Numbered from the stretch's first letter, positions 1 to 9,255 are shown. The stretch: DNA of 64,000 nucleotides from Pontibacter russatus (GCF_009931655.1 NZ_CP047984.1:620001-684000), one strand, 5' to 3'. The notes: generated by a model from the letters alone, not told the origin. A program made the numbers and translations.

Positions 1-1
1 C

Positions 2-1051
2 GCCAAGCCGCTGGGCTTCAATTATGACAACGTATGGCAGCTCTCGCCCCGCCCCAACTCCGACTCCACCGCCCTGAATGTGCAGGTGCAGGAGCAACTG
101 CTGCGCCGGATACGGGACTTTGGAGAGGTGGAAAGTGCCTCGCTCTCCAGTTCCAACACCCCCTTTGCCTTCAGCATGATGAACACCAGCCTTTCTTATG
201 GCAAAACGAAAGATTTGCTGGCAAACTTTTATGAGGTGCAGGACGATTTCAAAGACGTGATGCAGCTGGAGGTGCGGGAGGGCCGGTGGTTTGGTCCGCA
301 GGATGACGCCTCCCGCCATGAGCCGGTTGTCATCAACGGCATGCTGAAGGAGAAGCTGTTCGGGGAGGAAGAGGCTGTCGGCAAGCTGATTCCCGTCAAC
401 GACTCGACAAACTACCTGGTGGTGGGCGTGGTGGATTACTTCCGGGCTTACAGCGAGTACAATGCCGATGAGCCTGCTTTCTTCACCCGTATCAACCTCA
501 GCAAAAACAAGGACCGCCTGTGGAGCAGCCTCCTGCTCCGCGTGAAGCCGGGCACAGGCGTGGCCTTTGAGGAGAAGATGGTGAAGGAGCTTTCCGGCAT
601 CGCGAAGGACTGGACGCTGGAAGTGGCAACGCTGGAGAAAATGCGCCAGGGCAAAGCCAAGCTCACGCTGGTGCCGATGATAGCGCTGGGGCTGGTGTGC
701 GGCTTCCTGATATTCAACGTGGCGCTGGGTCTGTTCGGGGTGCTGTGGTACAACATCAACAAGCGCTACGCCGAGATTGGCCTGCGGCGGGCGATGGGCG
801 CTACGGCCGGGCAGATATATAAGCAGTTCCTGGGCGAGGTGTTTGTCATTACTTCCTTCGGGCTGCTGCTGGGCTGTTTCTTTGCCGGGCAGTTCCTGCT
901 GCTGGGCGTGTTCAGTCTCTCCACCGATATATATGTGCTCGCTATTCTCAGCGCCATCACGCTTATATATATACTCGTGTCCTGCTGTGCCCTCTACCCC
1001 AGCAGGCAGGCGGCCGCCATCCATCCGGCCACCGCGCTGCACGAGGAGTAA
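2..1051 (+). CDS. FtsX/MacB-type ABC transporter permease, C-terminal part (5' truncated)
   Basis: The reading frame is open from base 2, so the gene starts upstream of the window; about 349 residues are seen. The first visible residues (KPLGFNYDNVWQL) and the following soluble part match the MacB-type periplasmic domain. Hydrophobic segments follow (LTLVPMIALGLVCGFLIFNV, a second near VFVITSFGLLLGCFFAGQF, a third near LAILSAITLIYILVSCCALY), with the FtsX signature region RYAEIGLRRAMGAT between the first two. Such permeases work with a separate LolD/MacB-like ATPase, which is not in view. The gene ends about 70 bases before an NtrC-type regulator on the same strand, so the permease and the two-component pair are probably functionally linked. 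The substrate is unknown. Confidence 0.85.
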   Translation, partial: AKPLGFNYDNVWQLSPRPNSDSTALNVQVQEQLLRRIRDFGEVESASLSSSNTPFAFSMMNTSLSYGKTKDLLANFYEVQDDFKDVMQLEVREGRWFGPQDDASRHEPVVINGMLKEKLFGEEEAVGKLIPVNDSTNYLVVGVVDYFRAYSEYNADEPAFFTRINLSKNKDRLWSSLLLRVKPGTGVAFEEKMVKELSGIAKDWTLEVATLEKMRQGKAKLTLVPMIALGLVCGFLIFNVALGLFGVLWYNINKRYAEIGLRRAMGATAGQIYKQFLGEVFVITSFGLLLGCFFAGQFLLLGVFSLSTDIYVLAILSAITLIYILVSCCALYPSRQAAAIHPATALHEE

Positions 1052-1120
1052 GTGGCTATATATAACTGAAATACATTATCTTTATATCTCCAAACCAACA
1101 GCTTGAAACAAGACCATCAC

Positions 1121-2500
1121 ATGATTCTGATTATAGATGATGATGTGGCCGTGCGCGCTTCGCTGAGCCTGCTGATGAAGCAGAGCGGCTATAAAACCCA
1201 GCAGGCGGCCTCGCCCAAAGAGGCGCTTCAGTTGGCGCAGCAGCACGCATTTCAGCTGGTGATTATGGATATGAACTTCTCCATCGACACCACCGGCCAC
1301 GACGGGCTGCGACTGCTGGGGCAGTTCAAGCAACGGATGCCGCAGGTGCCCGTCATTCTCATCACTGGCTGGGGCTCCATCAACCTGGCTGTGGAGGGCA
1401 TGCGCCTGGGCGCCGCCGATTTCATCACCAAGCCCTGGAGCAACGACTATCTGCTGCAGGCGGTGCGGACGACCCTCAGCCTGTCGCAGCAAAGCGGCGG
1501 CACCGAGGAGGCGCTGACGCGCAAAAAACTGGACCAGCAGTACGACCTGGGCTTCATCGTGGGCCAGAACCAGGAGCTGCTGAAGTTACTCAAGAAGATT
1601 GGCCAGATTGCCCCCACCGACGCCTCCGTGCTGATTGAAGGTGAAAGCGGCACCGGCAAGGAGCTGATTGCGGAGGCCGTACACCGGAACAGCGGCCGCA
1701 AAAGCCAGCCCTTTATGAAAGTGAATCTCGGCGGCATCTCCTCCTCACTGTTTGAAAGCGAAATGTTCGGGCACAGGCGCGGCGCGTTCACCGATGCCAA
1801 GGCTGACCGCATAGGGCGTTTCGAACTGGCCAACAAGGGCACCATTTTTCTGGATGAGATCGGGGAACTGGATATGGGCAGCCAGGTAAAGCTGCTGCGC
1901 GTGCTGCAGGACCGGACGTATGAAGTGCTCGGCGACAGCAAATCCCGGAAGCTTGACATCCGGGTGGTGTGCGCCACCAACCGAAACCTGGAGCAGCTCG
2001 TGGAGGAGGGCAAATTCAGGGAAGACCTGTTTTACCGCATCAACCTGATTAAAGTGAAGCTGCCTTCGCTGCGGGAGCGCCCGGACGACATTCCGCTGCT
2101 GGTGCAGTACTTCGTGGACAACCTGAAAAAAGTTTACCACCGCCCGGAACTGCGGGTAAGCCAGCGGGCACTGCAGTGGCTGAAAGAGCTCGCGCTGCCG
2201 GGCAATATCCGGGAGTTGAAGAACCTGGTGGAGCGCACGGTGCTGGTAGCTGAAAGCGAAGTGCTGGCGGCGGAAGACTTCCAGGCGCAGGCGCAGCAGG
2301 GGCCTGTCAAACCGGGCGACAAAGCGCTGCCTGCGGTGGGTACCATGACGCTGGATGAGATGGAGGCTTCCATGATCCGGAAGTCGATGGGCTTTTACCA
2401 CAACAACATCAGCAAGGTAGCCAAGGCACTGGGGCTAAGCCGTGCCGCCCTTTACCGCCGCCTCGACAAATTCAGCATCCCTTATGACCCTGCGGACTAA
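1121..2500 (+). CDS. Sigma-54-dependent response regulator, NtrC family
   Basis: A 459-residue three-domain regulator. The receiver domain (about 1-120) has acidic residues D6-D8 and the phospho-acceptor D50 in LVIMDMNFS. The AAA+ domain (about 145-375) has Walker A GESGTGKE and the sigma-54 contact loop reads GAFTDA rather than GAFTGA. The C-terminal Fis-type helix-turn-helix is present (NISKVAKALGLSRAALYRRL). I chose the ATG at 1121, which gives MILIIDDDVAV; an in-frame TTG at 1103 is the alternative. The kinase gene starts inside its 3' end (17-base overlap), so the two are translationally coupled. It should activate sigma-54 promoters when phosphorylated by that kinase; the adjacent permease is a likely target. 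Confidence 0.9.
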   Translation: MILIIDDDVAVRASLSLLMKQSGYKTQQAASPKEALQLAQQHAFQLVIMDMNFSIDTTGHDGLRLLGQFKQRMPQVPVILITGWGSINLAVEGMRLGAADFITKPWSNDYLLQAVRTTLSLSQQSGGTEEALTRKKLDQQYDLGFIVGQNQELLKLLKKIGQIAPTDASVLIEGESGTGKELIAEAVHRNSGRKSQPFMKVNLGGISSSLFESEMFGHRRGAFTDAKADRIGRFELANKGTIFLDEIGELDMGSQVKLLRVLQDRTYEVLGDSKSRKLDIRVVCATNRNLEQLVEEGKFREDLFYRINLIKVKLPSLRERPDDIPLLVQYFVDNLKKVYHRPELRVSQRALQWLKELALPGNIRELKNLVERTVLVAESEVLAAEDFQAQAQQGPVKPGDKALPAVGTMTLDEMEASMIRKSMGFYHNNISKVAKALGLSRAALYRRLDKFSIPYDPAD

Positions 2501-3791
2501 GTTCGTCTTCTTCGCCGTGGGCATACACGGCCTGCTGGTGGTGCTGGCGTGGTTCCTGCTGCAGCAGAACAAATATTTTTTCCTGGGGATGGAGCTGCTC
2601 ATTCTCGGCTCGGTATACGTCACCTTCCAACTTTACCGTTCCTTTTTCAAGCCGCTCGCGCTTATCCGGGCGGGCATCGAATCCATCCGCGACAAGGACT
2701 TCTCCACCAAGTTCATGGCCGTGGGCCAGCAGGACCTGGATGAGCTCGTGAATGTATATAACCGCATGATAGACCAGCTGCGGCGCGAGCGCGTGGGGCA
2801 GGCGGAGAAGCACTTCCTGCTCGAGAAACTGATTCAGGCCTCCCCTGCCGGCATTATTCTGCTGGGTTTCGACAACCAGGTGGAGAGCGTGAACCCGGCG
2901 GCTGAGCGGTTTCTGGGGCAAAGCACGACAGCGCTGGCGGGCAAGCACATCAGCCAGTTACCGGAGGCATGGGCCAGGCCTTTGGAAAATCTTGCCACCG
3001 GGCAATCCACCACGTTTCGCATCCACGGCACCTGGACCTACCGCTGCCACCGCGCCCACTTCCTGGACCGTGGCTTTCAGCACTATTTTCTGTTGATTGA
3101 GGAACTGACGGAGGCGATTCTGAAGAACGAGCGGCAGGCATATGAAAAGGTCATCCGGGTGATGTCGCACGAGGTGAACAACACAACGGGGGCCATTAAC
3201 TCGATACTTGGCTCGCTGCAGCACTACACGCCGCAGCTGCGCCCTGACGACCGGGAGGACTTCGAGCATGTGCTGCAGGTAGCGACAGAACGAAACATCA
3301 GCCTGAGCCGCTTTATGGCGAATTTTGCCGACGTGGTGCGCCTGCCGCAGCCACAGAAAGAACCAACCGACCTGCATGAACTGCTTCACCGCCTCCACCG
3401 CCTGCTGCAGCCCGAACTGCAGCGCCGCCATATATGCCTGCAGTGGCAACTGGCCCCGCAACCGCTGGTAGTGCCACTGGATGCACAACAGATGGAGCAG
3501 GTGCTGCTGAACATTCTGAAAAACGCGATGGAGGCCATCGGCTCAGCCGGAGCCATAACAATAGCTACCTCGCTGCACCCGCCTCACCTTACCATATCCG
3601 ATAACGGCACCGGCATACCTTCTGATGTGCTGCCCCACCTGTTCACGCCCTTCTACACCACCAAGAGCAACGGCCAGGGCATCGGCCTGACGATGGTGCG
3701 CGACATACTGGTGAACCACGGTTTTGATTTCTCCCTAACTTCCGGCGACAATCATACCGATTTCTTGATTAAGCTGCAGCCTAAAAAATAA
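2484..3791 (+). CDS. Sensor histidine kinase, NtrB-like, partner of the upstream regulator
   Basis: A 435-residue membrane kinase. Two hydrophobic segments lie at about 7-25 and 32-48 with almost no periplasmic loop, so it probably senses a signal in the membrane or cytoplasm. A HAMP-like linker (about 50-105) and a PAS-like region (about 112-210) follow. The phospho-acceptor is H229 in VMSHEVNNT; the ATPase domain has the N box NILKNAMEAIG and G boxes around DNGTGIP and GQGIGLTMV. The ATG at 2484 overlaps the regulator stop; an in-frame ATG at 2442 would put 14 non-homologous residues in front and was not used. It presumably phosphorylates the regulator encoded just upstream. Confidence 0.9.
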   Translation: MTLRTKFVFFAVGIHGLLVVLAWFLLQQNKYFFLGMELLILGSVYVTFQLYRSFFKPLALIRAGIESIRDKDFSTKFMAVGQQDLDELVNVYNRMIDQLRRERVGQAEKHFLLEKLIQASPAGIILLGFDNQVESVNPAAERFLGQSTTALAGKHISQLPEAWARPLENLATGQSTTFRIHGTWTYRCHRAHFLDRGFQHYFLLIEELTEAILKNERQAYEKVIRVMSHEVNNTTGAINSILGSLQHYTPQLRPDDREDFEHVLQVATERNISLSRFMANFADVVRLPQPQKEPTDLHELLHRLHRLLQPELQRRHICLQWQLAPQPLVVPLDAQQMEQVLLNILKNAMEAIGSAGAITIATSLHPPHLTISDNGTGIPSDVLPHLFTPFYTTKSNGQGIGLTMVRDILVNHGFDFSLTSGDNHTDFLIKLQPKK

Positions 3792-4073
3792 GCAGTGTGA
3801 TACAGCACCTTTCCAGTGCTTTTGCATTTCTTTCAGAACATATTTTAATATAGGGCCTATTGTGAAGGTGATATAAAATCAAGTTTAAATTTTATTGAGG
3901 TATAAATTAATAAATCAATTCATTTTACACTAACTAGTTGCAATATTTTCAATGTAATAGCCTTATATATAAAATTATCATCATATGTAACCTAAATATA
4001 AATTTTATCGTACCTGCGGCATACACTTTATGTTGTAATTCCATATATTTGGTTATTCGTTAAGATTAACAGT
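3792..4073. other. AT-rich intergenic gap
   Basis: No gene is supported here. The stretch is much richer in A and T than its surroundings and has no long reading frame. It probably holds the promoter of the small gene that follows and the end of the kinase transcript. Confidence 0.5.
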
Positions 4074-4292
4074 ATGGAATACAACATCATTACCGCCCCC
4101 ACATTAGAGGGGCTTGCATCAGAAGTAGCAGGATATATACCACAGGGCTGGAAACTAAAAGGAGCTATCCTGGAGCATATGAATGGTTACGCGCAGCAGC
4201 TTGTGCGGCACCCGAAAGACAGCATCCGCCTCCAGCAGATGGCCCAGGCAGAAGCCCCGGCCCGGCAGCGCCGCACCAGATGGATTGAATAA
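4074..4292 (+). CDS. Small conserved protein, DUF1737-like
   Basis: A 72-residue soluble protein beginning MEYNIITAPTLEGLASEV with GYIPQGWKLKGAI and YAQQLVR following. This layout (short N-terminal strand, an amphipathic helix, the 'GW.l.G.i' motif, then a strand with an aromatic residue) resembles the DUF1737 family of small proteins of unknown function. The C-terminal 20 residues are basic and probably disordered. It stands alone after an AT-rich gap. The family assignment is from motif memory only, so the name should be taken as tentative; the gene itself is likely real because of its start context and codon use. Confidence 0.6.
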   Translation: MEYNIITAPTLEGLASEVAGYIPQGWKLKGAILEHMNGYAQQLVRHPKDSIRLQQMAQAEAPARQRRTRWIE

Positions 4293-4772
4293 TTTTTCTT
4301 TTTTATTCTATAACAACAACCCGTCACTTTAGCCAAAGTACAAGCCATTTCCGGCGCCCTCCCATGGGGCATCACCAGGAATGGTTTTTTTATGCCCCTG
4401 CACCGGCCTCACTTTTATTCTTCCGGCCCTTTGCAAACTTGGCCGACTAATCTAATGGCCGTTCTCGTTGCCTACGCTTTCCTGCCTGAAAAGCCTGCTA
4501 TCCATCAGACCCAGCAACTCAGGCCCGTTAAACGACTTTTGATTAATCCGACTCAGCGTAGTCCCAAGAGAGGTATTAATGTTGAGTATTTGCGGAAAGC
4601 GTCACAACCCGAAGGAGAAAAGGTGTGGAGTGGCTGAGAGTACCCGGTACATAATGCAGGTGTTGCGCCCAGCATCACGTGAGATGCCCGCCTACACATA
4701 ATCCATATATAGCATTGGGGTTTGTAACTGGGCAGTCCGGGCATTGCAGCGCATCCGGAAAAATAACAGTTC
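4293..4772. other. Intergenic gap with a TPP-riboswitch-like fragment
   Basis: No convincing gene. An 81-codon plus-strand frame from 4392 lacks homology-like features and is cysteine- and proline-scattered, so I do not call it. Bases 4630-4662 contain GGCTGAGAGTACCC followed shortly by ATAATGC, which resembles the conserved core of a THI-box (TPP riboswitch) but lacks the middle part; no thiamine gene follows on this strand. It may be a remnant or a chance match. Confidence 0.35.
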
Positions 4773-5684
4773 TTAGCGCACCTTGCCCCGCTTTACGAGG
4801 TAGGCGTACAGCACCTTGTCGAATGGCTCGCTGATGTCCACCGGCACGAAATCTATCCGGTACTGCCCGCATTTCAGCTCCAGCTCGCGTTTGTAGCTTT
4901 CGACGGCGGCGCGGTAGTGCTCCCGCACCTGCGAAGGCTGCAGCTTCAGCTCCTGCCCCGTTTCCATGTCCACGAACACGTAAGGCCGCTCAGCGAAGTC
5001 AAACTCCTCCTCCGTTTTTTTGTCCATCACATGAAAAATGAGCACCTCGTGGTTCTGGTGCCTCAGGTGCTGGAGCGAGGCGAAAATCTCCTCCAGGTCG
5101 TCCTGCCGGCTCAGCATGTCGCTGAAGATGATAACGAGCGAGCGCTTTGGGATCTGCTGCGCGATCTGGTGCACCACCCCGGCCACGTTCGTGTCGCGGG
5201 AAGTGGGCTGCTGCTCCAGTTGCCTTTGCAGCAGCAGCAGCAGCGTGTGCAGATGCGAGCCCGTGGAGCGGACCGGCGTCTGCAGCTCGATTTTATCAGA
5301 GAATGTGACCAGTCCCACCGCGTCGCGCTGCTTGCGGAGCAGCGTGGCAAGTGCCGCCGCACAGAGGGCGGAAAAGGTGATTTTGCCGAGGTTATCGGTA
5401 GGGTAATACATCGACGGCGATACGTCCAGCAGCATATGGCAGCGCAGGTTGGTCTCCTCCTCGTAGCGCTTCACGAACAGCTTATCAGTGCGGGCAAACA
5501 CTTTCCAGTCGATGTGGCGGGTGCTCTCGCCGCTGTTGTAGAGCCGGTGCTCCGAAAACTCTACCGAAAAGCCGTGGTAGGGCGACTGGTGCAGCCCCGT
5601 GATGAACCCCTCTACCAGCTGCTTTGCCAGAAACTCCATGTTCCTGAACTTCTGAACATCGGCTAGGGTGAGGGGTGTTTTCAT
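4773..5684 (-). CDS. DUF58 domain-containing protein (vWA-like)
   Basis: A 303-residue protein with the DUF58 signature GESTRHIDWKVFARTDKLFV at about 52-71, followed by a von Willebrand A-like fold whose metal-site motif is visible as DVSPSMYY. Later strands include VGLVTFSD and SLVIIFSDML. DUF58 proteins of Bacteroidota are usually encoded with a MoxR-type AAA+ ATPase and Bat (aerotolerance) proteins, acting with the ATPase in envelope or metal-centre maturation; none of those partners lies in this window. It is followed 17 bases upstream (in transcription order) by the RlpA-like gene, so the two are probably co-transcribed from the promoter at 6135-6142. Precise function is unknown. Confidence 0.85.
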   Translation of the reverse strand: MKTPLTLADVQKFRNMEFLAKQLVEGFITGLHQSPYHGFSVEFSEHRLYNSGESTRHIDWKVFARTDKLFVKRYEEETNLRCHMLLDVSPSMYYPTDNLGKITFSALCAAALATLLRKQRDAVGLVTFSDKIELQTPVRSTGSHLHTLLLLLQRQLEQQPTSRDTNVAGVVHQIAQQIPKRSLVIIFSDMLSRQDDLEEIFASLQHLRHQNHEVLIFHVMDKKTEEEFDFAERPYVFVDMETGQELKLQPSQVREHYRAAVESYKRELELKCGQYRIDFVPVDISEPFDKVLYAYLVKRGKVR

Positions 5685-5701
5685 GTAGCGGGCGGGTGTG
5701 A

Positions 5702-6121
5702 TTAGTTGGCAGATCCCGTTTCTGAAACGGGATTTGGCTGCGCTTGTTGCTCCGTCTCTTCGTTTTTCACCTCCTCAAGCCGCACGGAGGCCTTGCCGGC
5801 CCGGACCATATCGATGGTTTCGGCGGCGGCCCGCGACAGATCAATGATGTGGAGGCGGTGGCGGGCTTGGCGGTCGTTCACCCGCACCTCCACCGTTTTA
5901 TTGTTCTTCAGGTTGCGCACCAACAGCCGGGTGCCGAAGGGAAGGGTGGCATGCGCCGCTGTATACAGGCTCTTGTCGTAGCGCTCGCCGCTGGCGGTGG
6001 CGCGCCCCTCCATACGGTCGGCATAGTAAGTAGCCTGTCCCTCTGCAGTGTAGGGTGCGGTGTTGTTAAAGAAGGAAAACAGGGCCAGGAATAGGATAGA
6101 ACATATATTCACAGGAATCAA
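5702..6121 (-). CDS. RlpA-like septal ring lytic transglycosylase family protein
   Basis: A 139-residue exported protein. The N-terminus (ICSILFLALFSFFNNTAPYT) is a signal peptide. The RlpA double-psi beta-barrel fills the rest: GQATYYADRMEGRATASGE, then YTAAHATLPFGTRLLVRNL and VRVNDRQARHRLHIIDLS, with the conserved H, D and the IIDLS strand intact. RlpA family members cleave naked glycan strands or bind peptidoglycan at the septum; there is no SPOR domain here, which is common in short Bacteroidota forms. The start is a TTG at 6121 or a GTG at 6112; a -7 element at 6135-6142 lies so close that the leader would be only a few bases, which favours the GTG slightly. Confidence 0.85.
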   Translation of the reverse strand: MIPVNICSILFLALFSFFNNTAPYTAEGQATYYADRMEGRATASGERYDKSLYTAAHATLPFGTRLLVRNLKNNKTVEVRVNDRQARHRLHIIDLSRAAAETIDMVRAGKASVRLEEVKNEETEQQAQPNPVSETGSAN

Positions 6122-6134
6122 GTTGGTGCAACTG

Positions 6135-6142
6135 CAAATATA
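6135..6142 (-). promoter_or_regulatory. Bacteroidota-type -7 promoter element for the rlpA-like/DUF58 pair
   Basis: Read on the minus strand this is TATATTTG, an exact match to the TAnnTTTG element used by the primary sigma factor of Bacteroidota. It lies 14 bases before the TTG start at 6121. No strong -33 TTG element is evident. Confidence 0.55.
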
Positions 6143-6242
6143 ACGGGAAAAAATTATCTTAAATTTTAAATTCGAGGATTTTTATATATCGGATATATAT
6201 GTTACTTTTAGGTTCACAAAGTTGAATTTAACGTTTAAAACG

Positions 6243-6590
6243 GTGGAAGAGAACAACGAAAAAGCAGAAATTTATTCCCAGAGAGTGAGAGCCGGGAAAA
6301 GAACGTATTTCTTTGATGTGAAGTCGACTCGTTCAAATGACTATTACGTGACCATTACGGAAAGTAAGCGCAAGTTTAACGAGGACAATTTTTCATACGA
6401 GAAACATAAGATTTTCCTGTACAAAGAGGATTTCGTGAAGTTCATGGAAGCGCTGCAGGGAACAATTGACCACGTTAAATCCGAGCTTTTGACAGAAGAA
6501 GCCCTGGCTGCCCTGGAGGCCCCTGTTGCCGAAACGGTGGAAACCGCCGACACCGCTCCTTCTTTCGAGAACGACCTGAAGTGGGAGTAA
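6243..6590 (+). CDS. DUF3276 / PUR-alpha-like nucleic acid-binding protein
   Basis: A 115-residue protein from the GTG at 6243 (VEENNEKAEIYSQRVRAGKR); a TTG at 6222 would add seven residues that family members usually lack. The core GKRTYFFDVKSTRSNDYYVT and the aromatic-rich strand HKIFLYKEDF are typical of the DUF3276 family, which has a PUR fold that binds single-stranded nucleic acid and is nearly universal in Bacteroidota. The acidic C-terminal tail (AETVETADTAPSFENDLKWE) is variable in the family. It stands between the rlpA-like gene, transcribed away from it, and ychF. A hairpin at 6622-6644 ends the transcript. Confidence 0.88.
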   Translation: MEENNEKAEIYSQRVRAGKRTYFFDVKSTRSNDYYVTITESKRKFNEDNFSYEKHKIFLYKEDFVKFMEALQGTIDHVKSELLTEEALAALEAPVAETVETADTAPSFENDLKWE

Positions 6591-6621
6591 CATCCCACCC
6601 ACACCCGCAATAAAACAACCG

Positions 6622-6644
6622 AACCCATGGCGCTGCCATGGGTT
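6622..6644 (+). terminator. Terminator after the DUF3276 gene
   Basis: A perfect 10-base stem (AACCCATGGC with GCCATGGGTT) closes a three-base loop and is followed within ten bases by a T-rich stretch. It sits 32 bases after the stop codon. Confidence 0.7.
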
Positions 6645-6700
6645 TCCTCATTTTTATCGCCTCCCCTCCCCCCCGCGCCTGCAGGGCCGCTAAATTTTCG

Positions 6701-6708
6701 TATATTTG
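6701..6708 (+). promoter_or_regulatory. -7 promoter element of ychF
   Basis: TATATTTG matches TAnnTTTG exactly and lies 26 bases before the ychF ATG, predicting a leader of roughly 20 bases. Confidence 0.6.
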
Positions 6709-6734
6709 CGCCCTGATTTAAAACAATAATTCTA

Positions 6735-7832
6735 ATGGGACTCAGATGCGGAATTGTCGGACTGCCGAATGTGGGCAAGTCTACTTTGTTCAACGCTATT
6801 TCTAATGCCAAGGCAGAATCTGCCAACTATCCTTTCTGTACGATTGAGCCCAACGTGGGGGTGATCACCGTGCCGGACGAGCGCCTGCAGATACTGGAGG
6901 AACTGGTGCATCCCGAACGCGTGCTGCCCACCGTGATTGAGTTCGTGGACATTGCCGGTCTGGTGAAAGGTGCCAGCAAGGGCGAGGGGCTGGGCAACAA
7001 GTTCCTGGCCAACATCCGCGAGGTGGACGCCATCATCCATGTGGTGCGCTGCTTCGAAGACCCCAACATTGTGCACGTTGACGGGAAAGTGGACCCTGTC
7101 TCCGACAAAGAGATCATCGACGCCGAACTGCAGCTGAAAGACCTGGACTCTGTTGACAAGAAGATACAGAAGGTGGTGCGCGCCGCCAAGTCCGGCGACG
7201 CGAAAGCGAAGAAAGAGCTGGCCAGCCTGGAGAAATACAAGGCGCACCTGGAGGCCGGCCTGAACGCCCGCAGCCTGGATGCCACCGAAGAGGACAAAGA
7301 GGCCGTGGACGACCTGAAGCTGCTGACCTACAAGCCGGTTATATATGCCGCCAACGTAGACGAGGACTCGATGCTGAACGGCAACAAATTCTCAGAGGCG
7401 CTGCGCGAGCACGTGAAGAACGAGAACGCGCAGGTGGTGCTCATCTCGGCCTCCATCGAAGCGCAGATCGCGGAGCTGACGGATCCGGAGGAGAAAGAAA
7501 TGTTCCTGGCGGAGTACGGGCTGAAGGAGTCCGGGCTGAACAAGCTGATCAGGGCCTCTTACGAGCTGCTGAACCTCATTACGTACTTTACCGCCGGCGT
7601 AAAGGAAGTGCGCGCCTGGACAATCGGCCGCGGCTGGAAAGCCCCGCAGGCGGCTGGCGTCATCCACTCCGACTTTGAGAAAGGCTTTATCCGGGCCGAG
7701 GTCATCAAACTGCCCGATTACCAGGAATACAAGACGGAAGCCAAAATAAAGGAAGCCGGAAAGATGGCCGTGGAAGGAAAAGACTACGTGGTGAAGGACG
7801 GTGACATCATGCACTTCCGCTTTAACGTGTAG
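6735..7832 (+). CDS. ychF: Redox-regulated ATPase YchF
   Basis: A 365-residue Obg-family P-loop protein of the usual family length. The P-loop is GLPNVGKST at 8-16, switch II region [20 protein letters not shown] at about 74-93, and the C-terminal TGS domain contains [17 protein letters not shown] and ends [10 protein letters not shown]. YchF/Ola1 proteins prefer ATP to GTP because of an altered G4 motif and associate with ribosomes; they damp antioxidant responses in other bacteria. It is a single-gene transcript with its own -7 element and a perfect hairpin behind it. Confidence 0.97.
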   Translation: MGLRCGIVGLPNVGKSTLFNAISNAKAESANYPFCTIEPNVGVITVPDERLQILEELVHPERVLPTVIEFVDIAGLVKGASKGEGLGNKFLANIREVDAIIHVVRCFEDPNIVHVDGKVDPVSDKEIIDAELQLKDLDSVDKKIQKVVRAAKSGDAKAKKELASLEKYKAHLEAGLNARSLDATEEDKEAVDDLKLLTYKPVIYAANVDEDSMLNGNKFSEALREHVKNENAQVVLISASIEAQIAELTDPEEKEMFLAEYGLKESGLNKLIRASYELLNLITYFTAGVKEVRAWTIGRGWKAPQAAGVIHSDFEKGFIRAEVIKLPDYQEYKTEAKIKEAGKMAVEGKDYVVKDGDIMHFRFNV

Positions 7833-7859
7833 AAACGCGGCCAGCTATATCTAAAAAGG

Positions 7860-7886
7860 GGCCTGCAGCATATATAACTGCAGGCC
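7860..7886. terminator. Bidirectional terminator between convergent ychF and T9SS plug gene
   Basis: GGCCTGCAG pairs perfectly with CTGCAGGCC around a nine-base loop that consists of CATATATAA, a copy of the scattered TATATA motif. It lies between the ends of two convergent genes. Confidence 0.65.
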
Positions 7887-7932
7887 TCTCCCTTATATAG
7901 GGAAGCCACCGCTATACCTGCTACGCTTTCGC

Positions 7933-9255
7933 CTAGTTACGGTTAAAGAACAGCCTTTCGTAACCTATCAGCAGGTCGGCCCTGGCGCCGGGAGGGCGGT
8001 AGTAAATCAGGATGTCGTAGATGTTGTCGGTTTCGAAGTGGCTGCCTTCAAAATAACTGGCATCCGGCGCGGCGGCGGCGTCAGGCTTCAGGGCATAATA
8101 ATAGTTGTAGTAGCCCTGCTTCAGCAGCAGGCGCCCGGAGTACACGCCGCGCTCTGTATCAAACTGCAGGCGGGCCTCGTCCTGCCTCGTCCAGTCCGTC
8201 AGCTCACCCATGATATATACCTCGCCCGGGGCTTTGCTGCCCGTGTACAGCTCAAAGTCCACCCAGGTATAGTCGCCGTTTATATCGCCGCTGCCATACT
8301 GCTTGTTACCGAAAATCCGCATGCCATTTACGTCCGGGTCCTGCGTGTATGCTACCGCCTGTCGGCTTTTATCCGGTATCAGGTTCACCTCCACGGGACT
8401 AGCCTCCAGGTTGATGTTCTGCACCCCGATGCTGCGGAAGGTGAGGCTGCGCGTGTCAAAGGCCCTGAACTCGCTCAACCCTTTAAACAGCTCTTTCGGC
8501 TCGAAAAACACGTACTCCAGCCGCCGTTGCGCGCCATGCACAAAAGTGGGCTTCGGGATAACTTTGGCATTGTCCCAGCGGTAGTTTTGCCGCAGCACCG
8601 CCTTCACCTCCATCGCCGGGTTCACCAGTTCGTAGTCGGGGTGCATCACGTTAAACTCTATGGGCTGCCGCGTCTCACGGCCTCCGGGGCCAAGCGGCGC
8701 GCCCAGTTTCGCCGTCACCGCCACGCCGTCCTGGTACACCATGGCGCGTTGCGTCAGCAAAGTGTTGCCGCCCTCCTCCTGCACCACCAGCAGATAGTTG
8801 CCGCTGAGGCGCACGCGCGGCATGGCAAAGGTGTAGTGTACATAGGGGATGCGGGTGTTCACCGAAATCTGCGCGTCGGTGATGATAAACTCGTTGAAGT
8901 CGTACAGGAACTGCGTGTCGTTCAGGGAGGAGGGCGTCCAGTCGGCGTTGCAGTGGCGGATTTTCACCAGCAGGCGCTGCTGCTGGGCGTTCAGGCGGTC
9001 GAACTCCAGCACAATGGGCCGCTCCTGGCTAAGCGATACCACCGCCGGGTTCAGCACTTCATCCTCCTGGCCGGTAGCCAGGTACGCCTGCACCGAGGCG
9101 ATGCTCTCGTCATATATATAATCCTCGTAGCGCAGCGCGGAGGCAGTACTGCCCGTGCCGCCGCTTTGCCCCTGCTGCTCGATGGGCACGCAGGAGACAA
9201 GACCGTATGCCAGCAGCGCGGCAATCAGGTAGGTGTAAGTCAATTTTCTCAACAT
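7933..9255 (-). CDS. Type IX secretion system plug protein (DUF5103), lipoprotein
   Basis: A 440-residue exported protein. The N-terminus carries a lipoprotein signal ending LLAYGLVSC, so it is anchored to a membrane. The DUF5103 family, renamed T9SS plug protein after the Flavobacterium SprA structure where it closes the idle secretion pore, is recognised from the early segment RYEDYIYDESIASVQAYL, the ERPIVLEFDRL and IRHCNADWTPSSL motifs, and the C-terminal beta-rich region with GEVYIMGELTDW and YYNYYYAL. It implies that the organism exports proteins by T9SS, although no other T9SS gene lies here. The gene is alone, convergent with ychF. Confidence 0.88.
   Translation of the reverse strand: MLRKLTYTYLIAALLAYGLVSCVPIEQQGQSGGTGSTASALRYEDYIYDESIASVQAYLATGQEDEVLNPAVVSLSQERPIVLEFDRLNAQQQRLLVKIRHCNADWTPSSLNDTQFLYDFNEFIITDAQISVNTRIPYVHYTFAMPRVRLSGNYLLVVQEEGGNTLLTQRAMVYQDGVAVTAKLGAPLGPGGRETRQPIEFNVMHPDYELVNPAMEVKAVLRQNYRWDNAKVIPKPTFVHGAQRRLEYVFFEPKELFKGLSEFRAFDTRSLTFRSIGVQNINLEASPVEVNLIPDKSRQAVAYTQDPDVNGMRIFGNKQYGSGDINGDYTWVDFELYTGSKAPGEVYIMGELTDWTRQDEARLQFDTERGVYSGRLLLKQGYYNYYYALKPDAAAAPDASYFEGSHFETDNIYDILIYYRPPGARADLLIGYERLFFNRN

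Noticed and set aside
4392..4637. An 81-codon plus-strand frame after the DUF1737-like gene
   Set aside because: No recognisable motif, irregular codon use, and it covers the riboswitch-like fragment.
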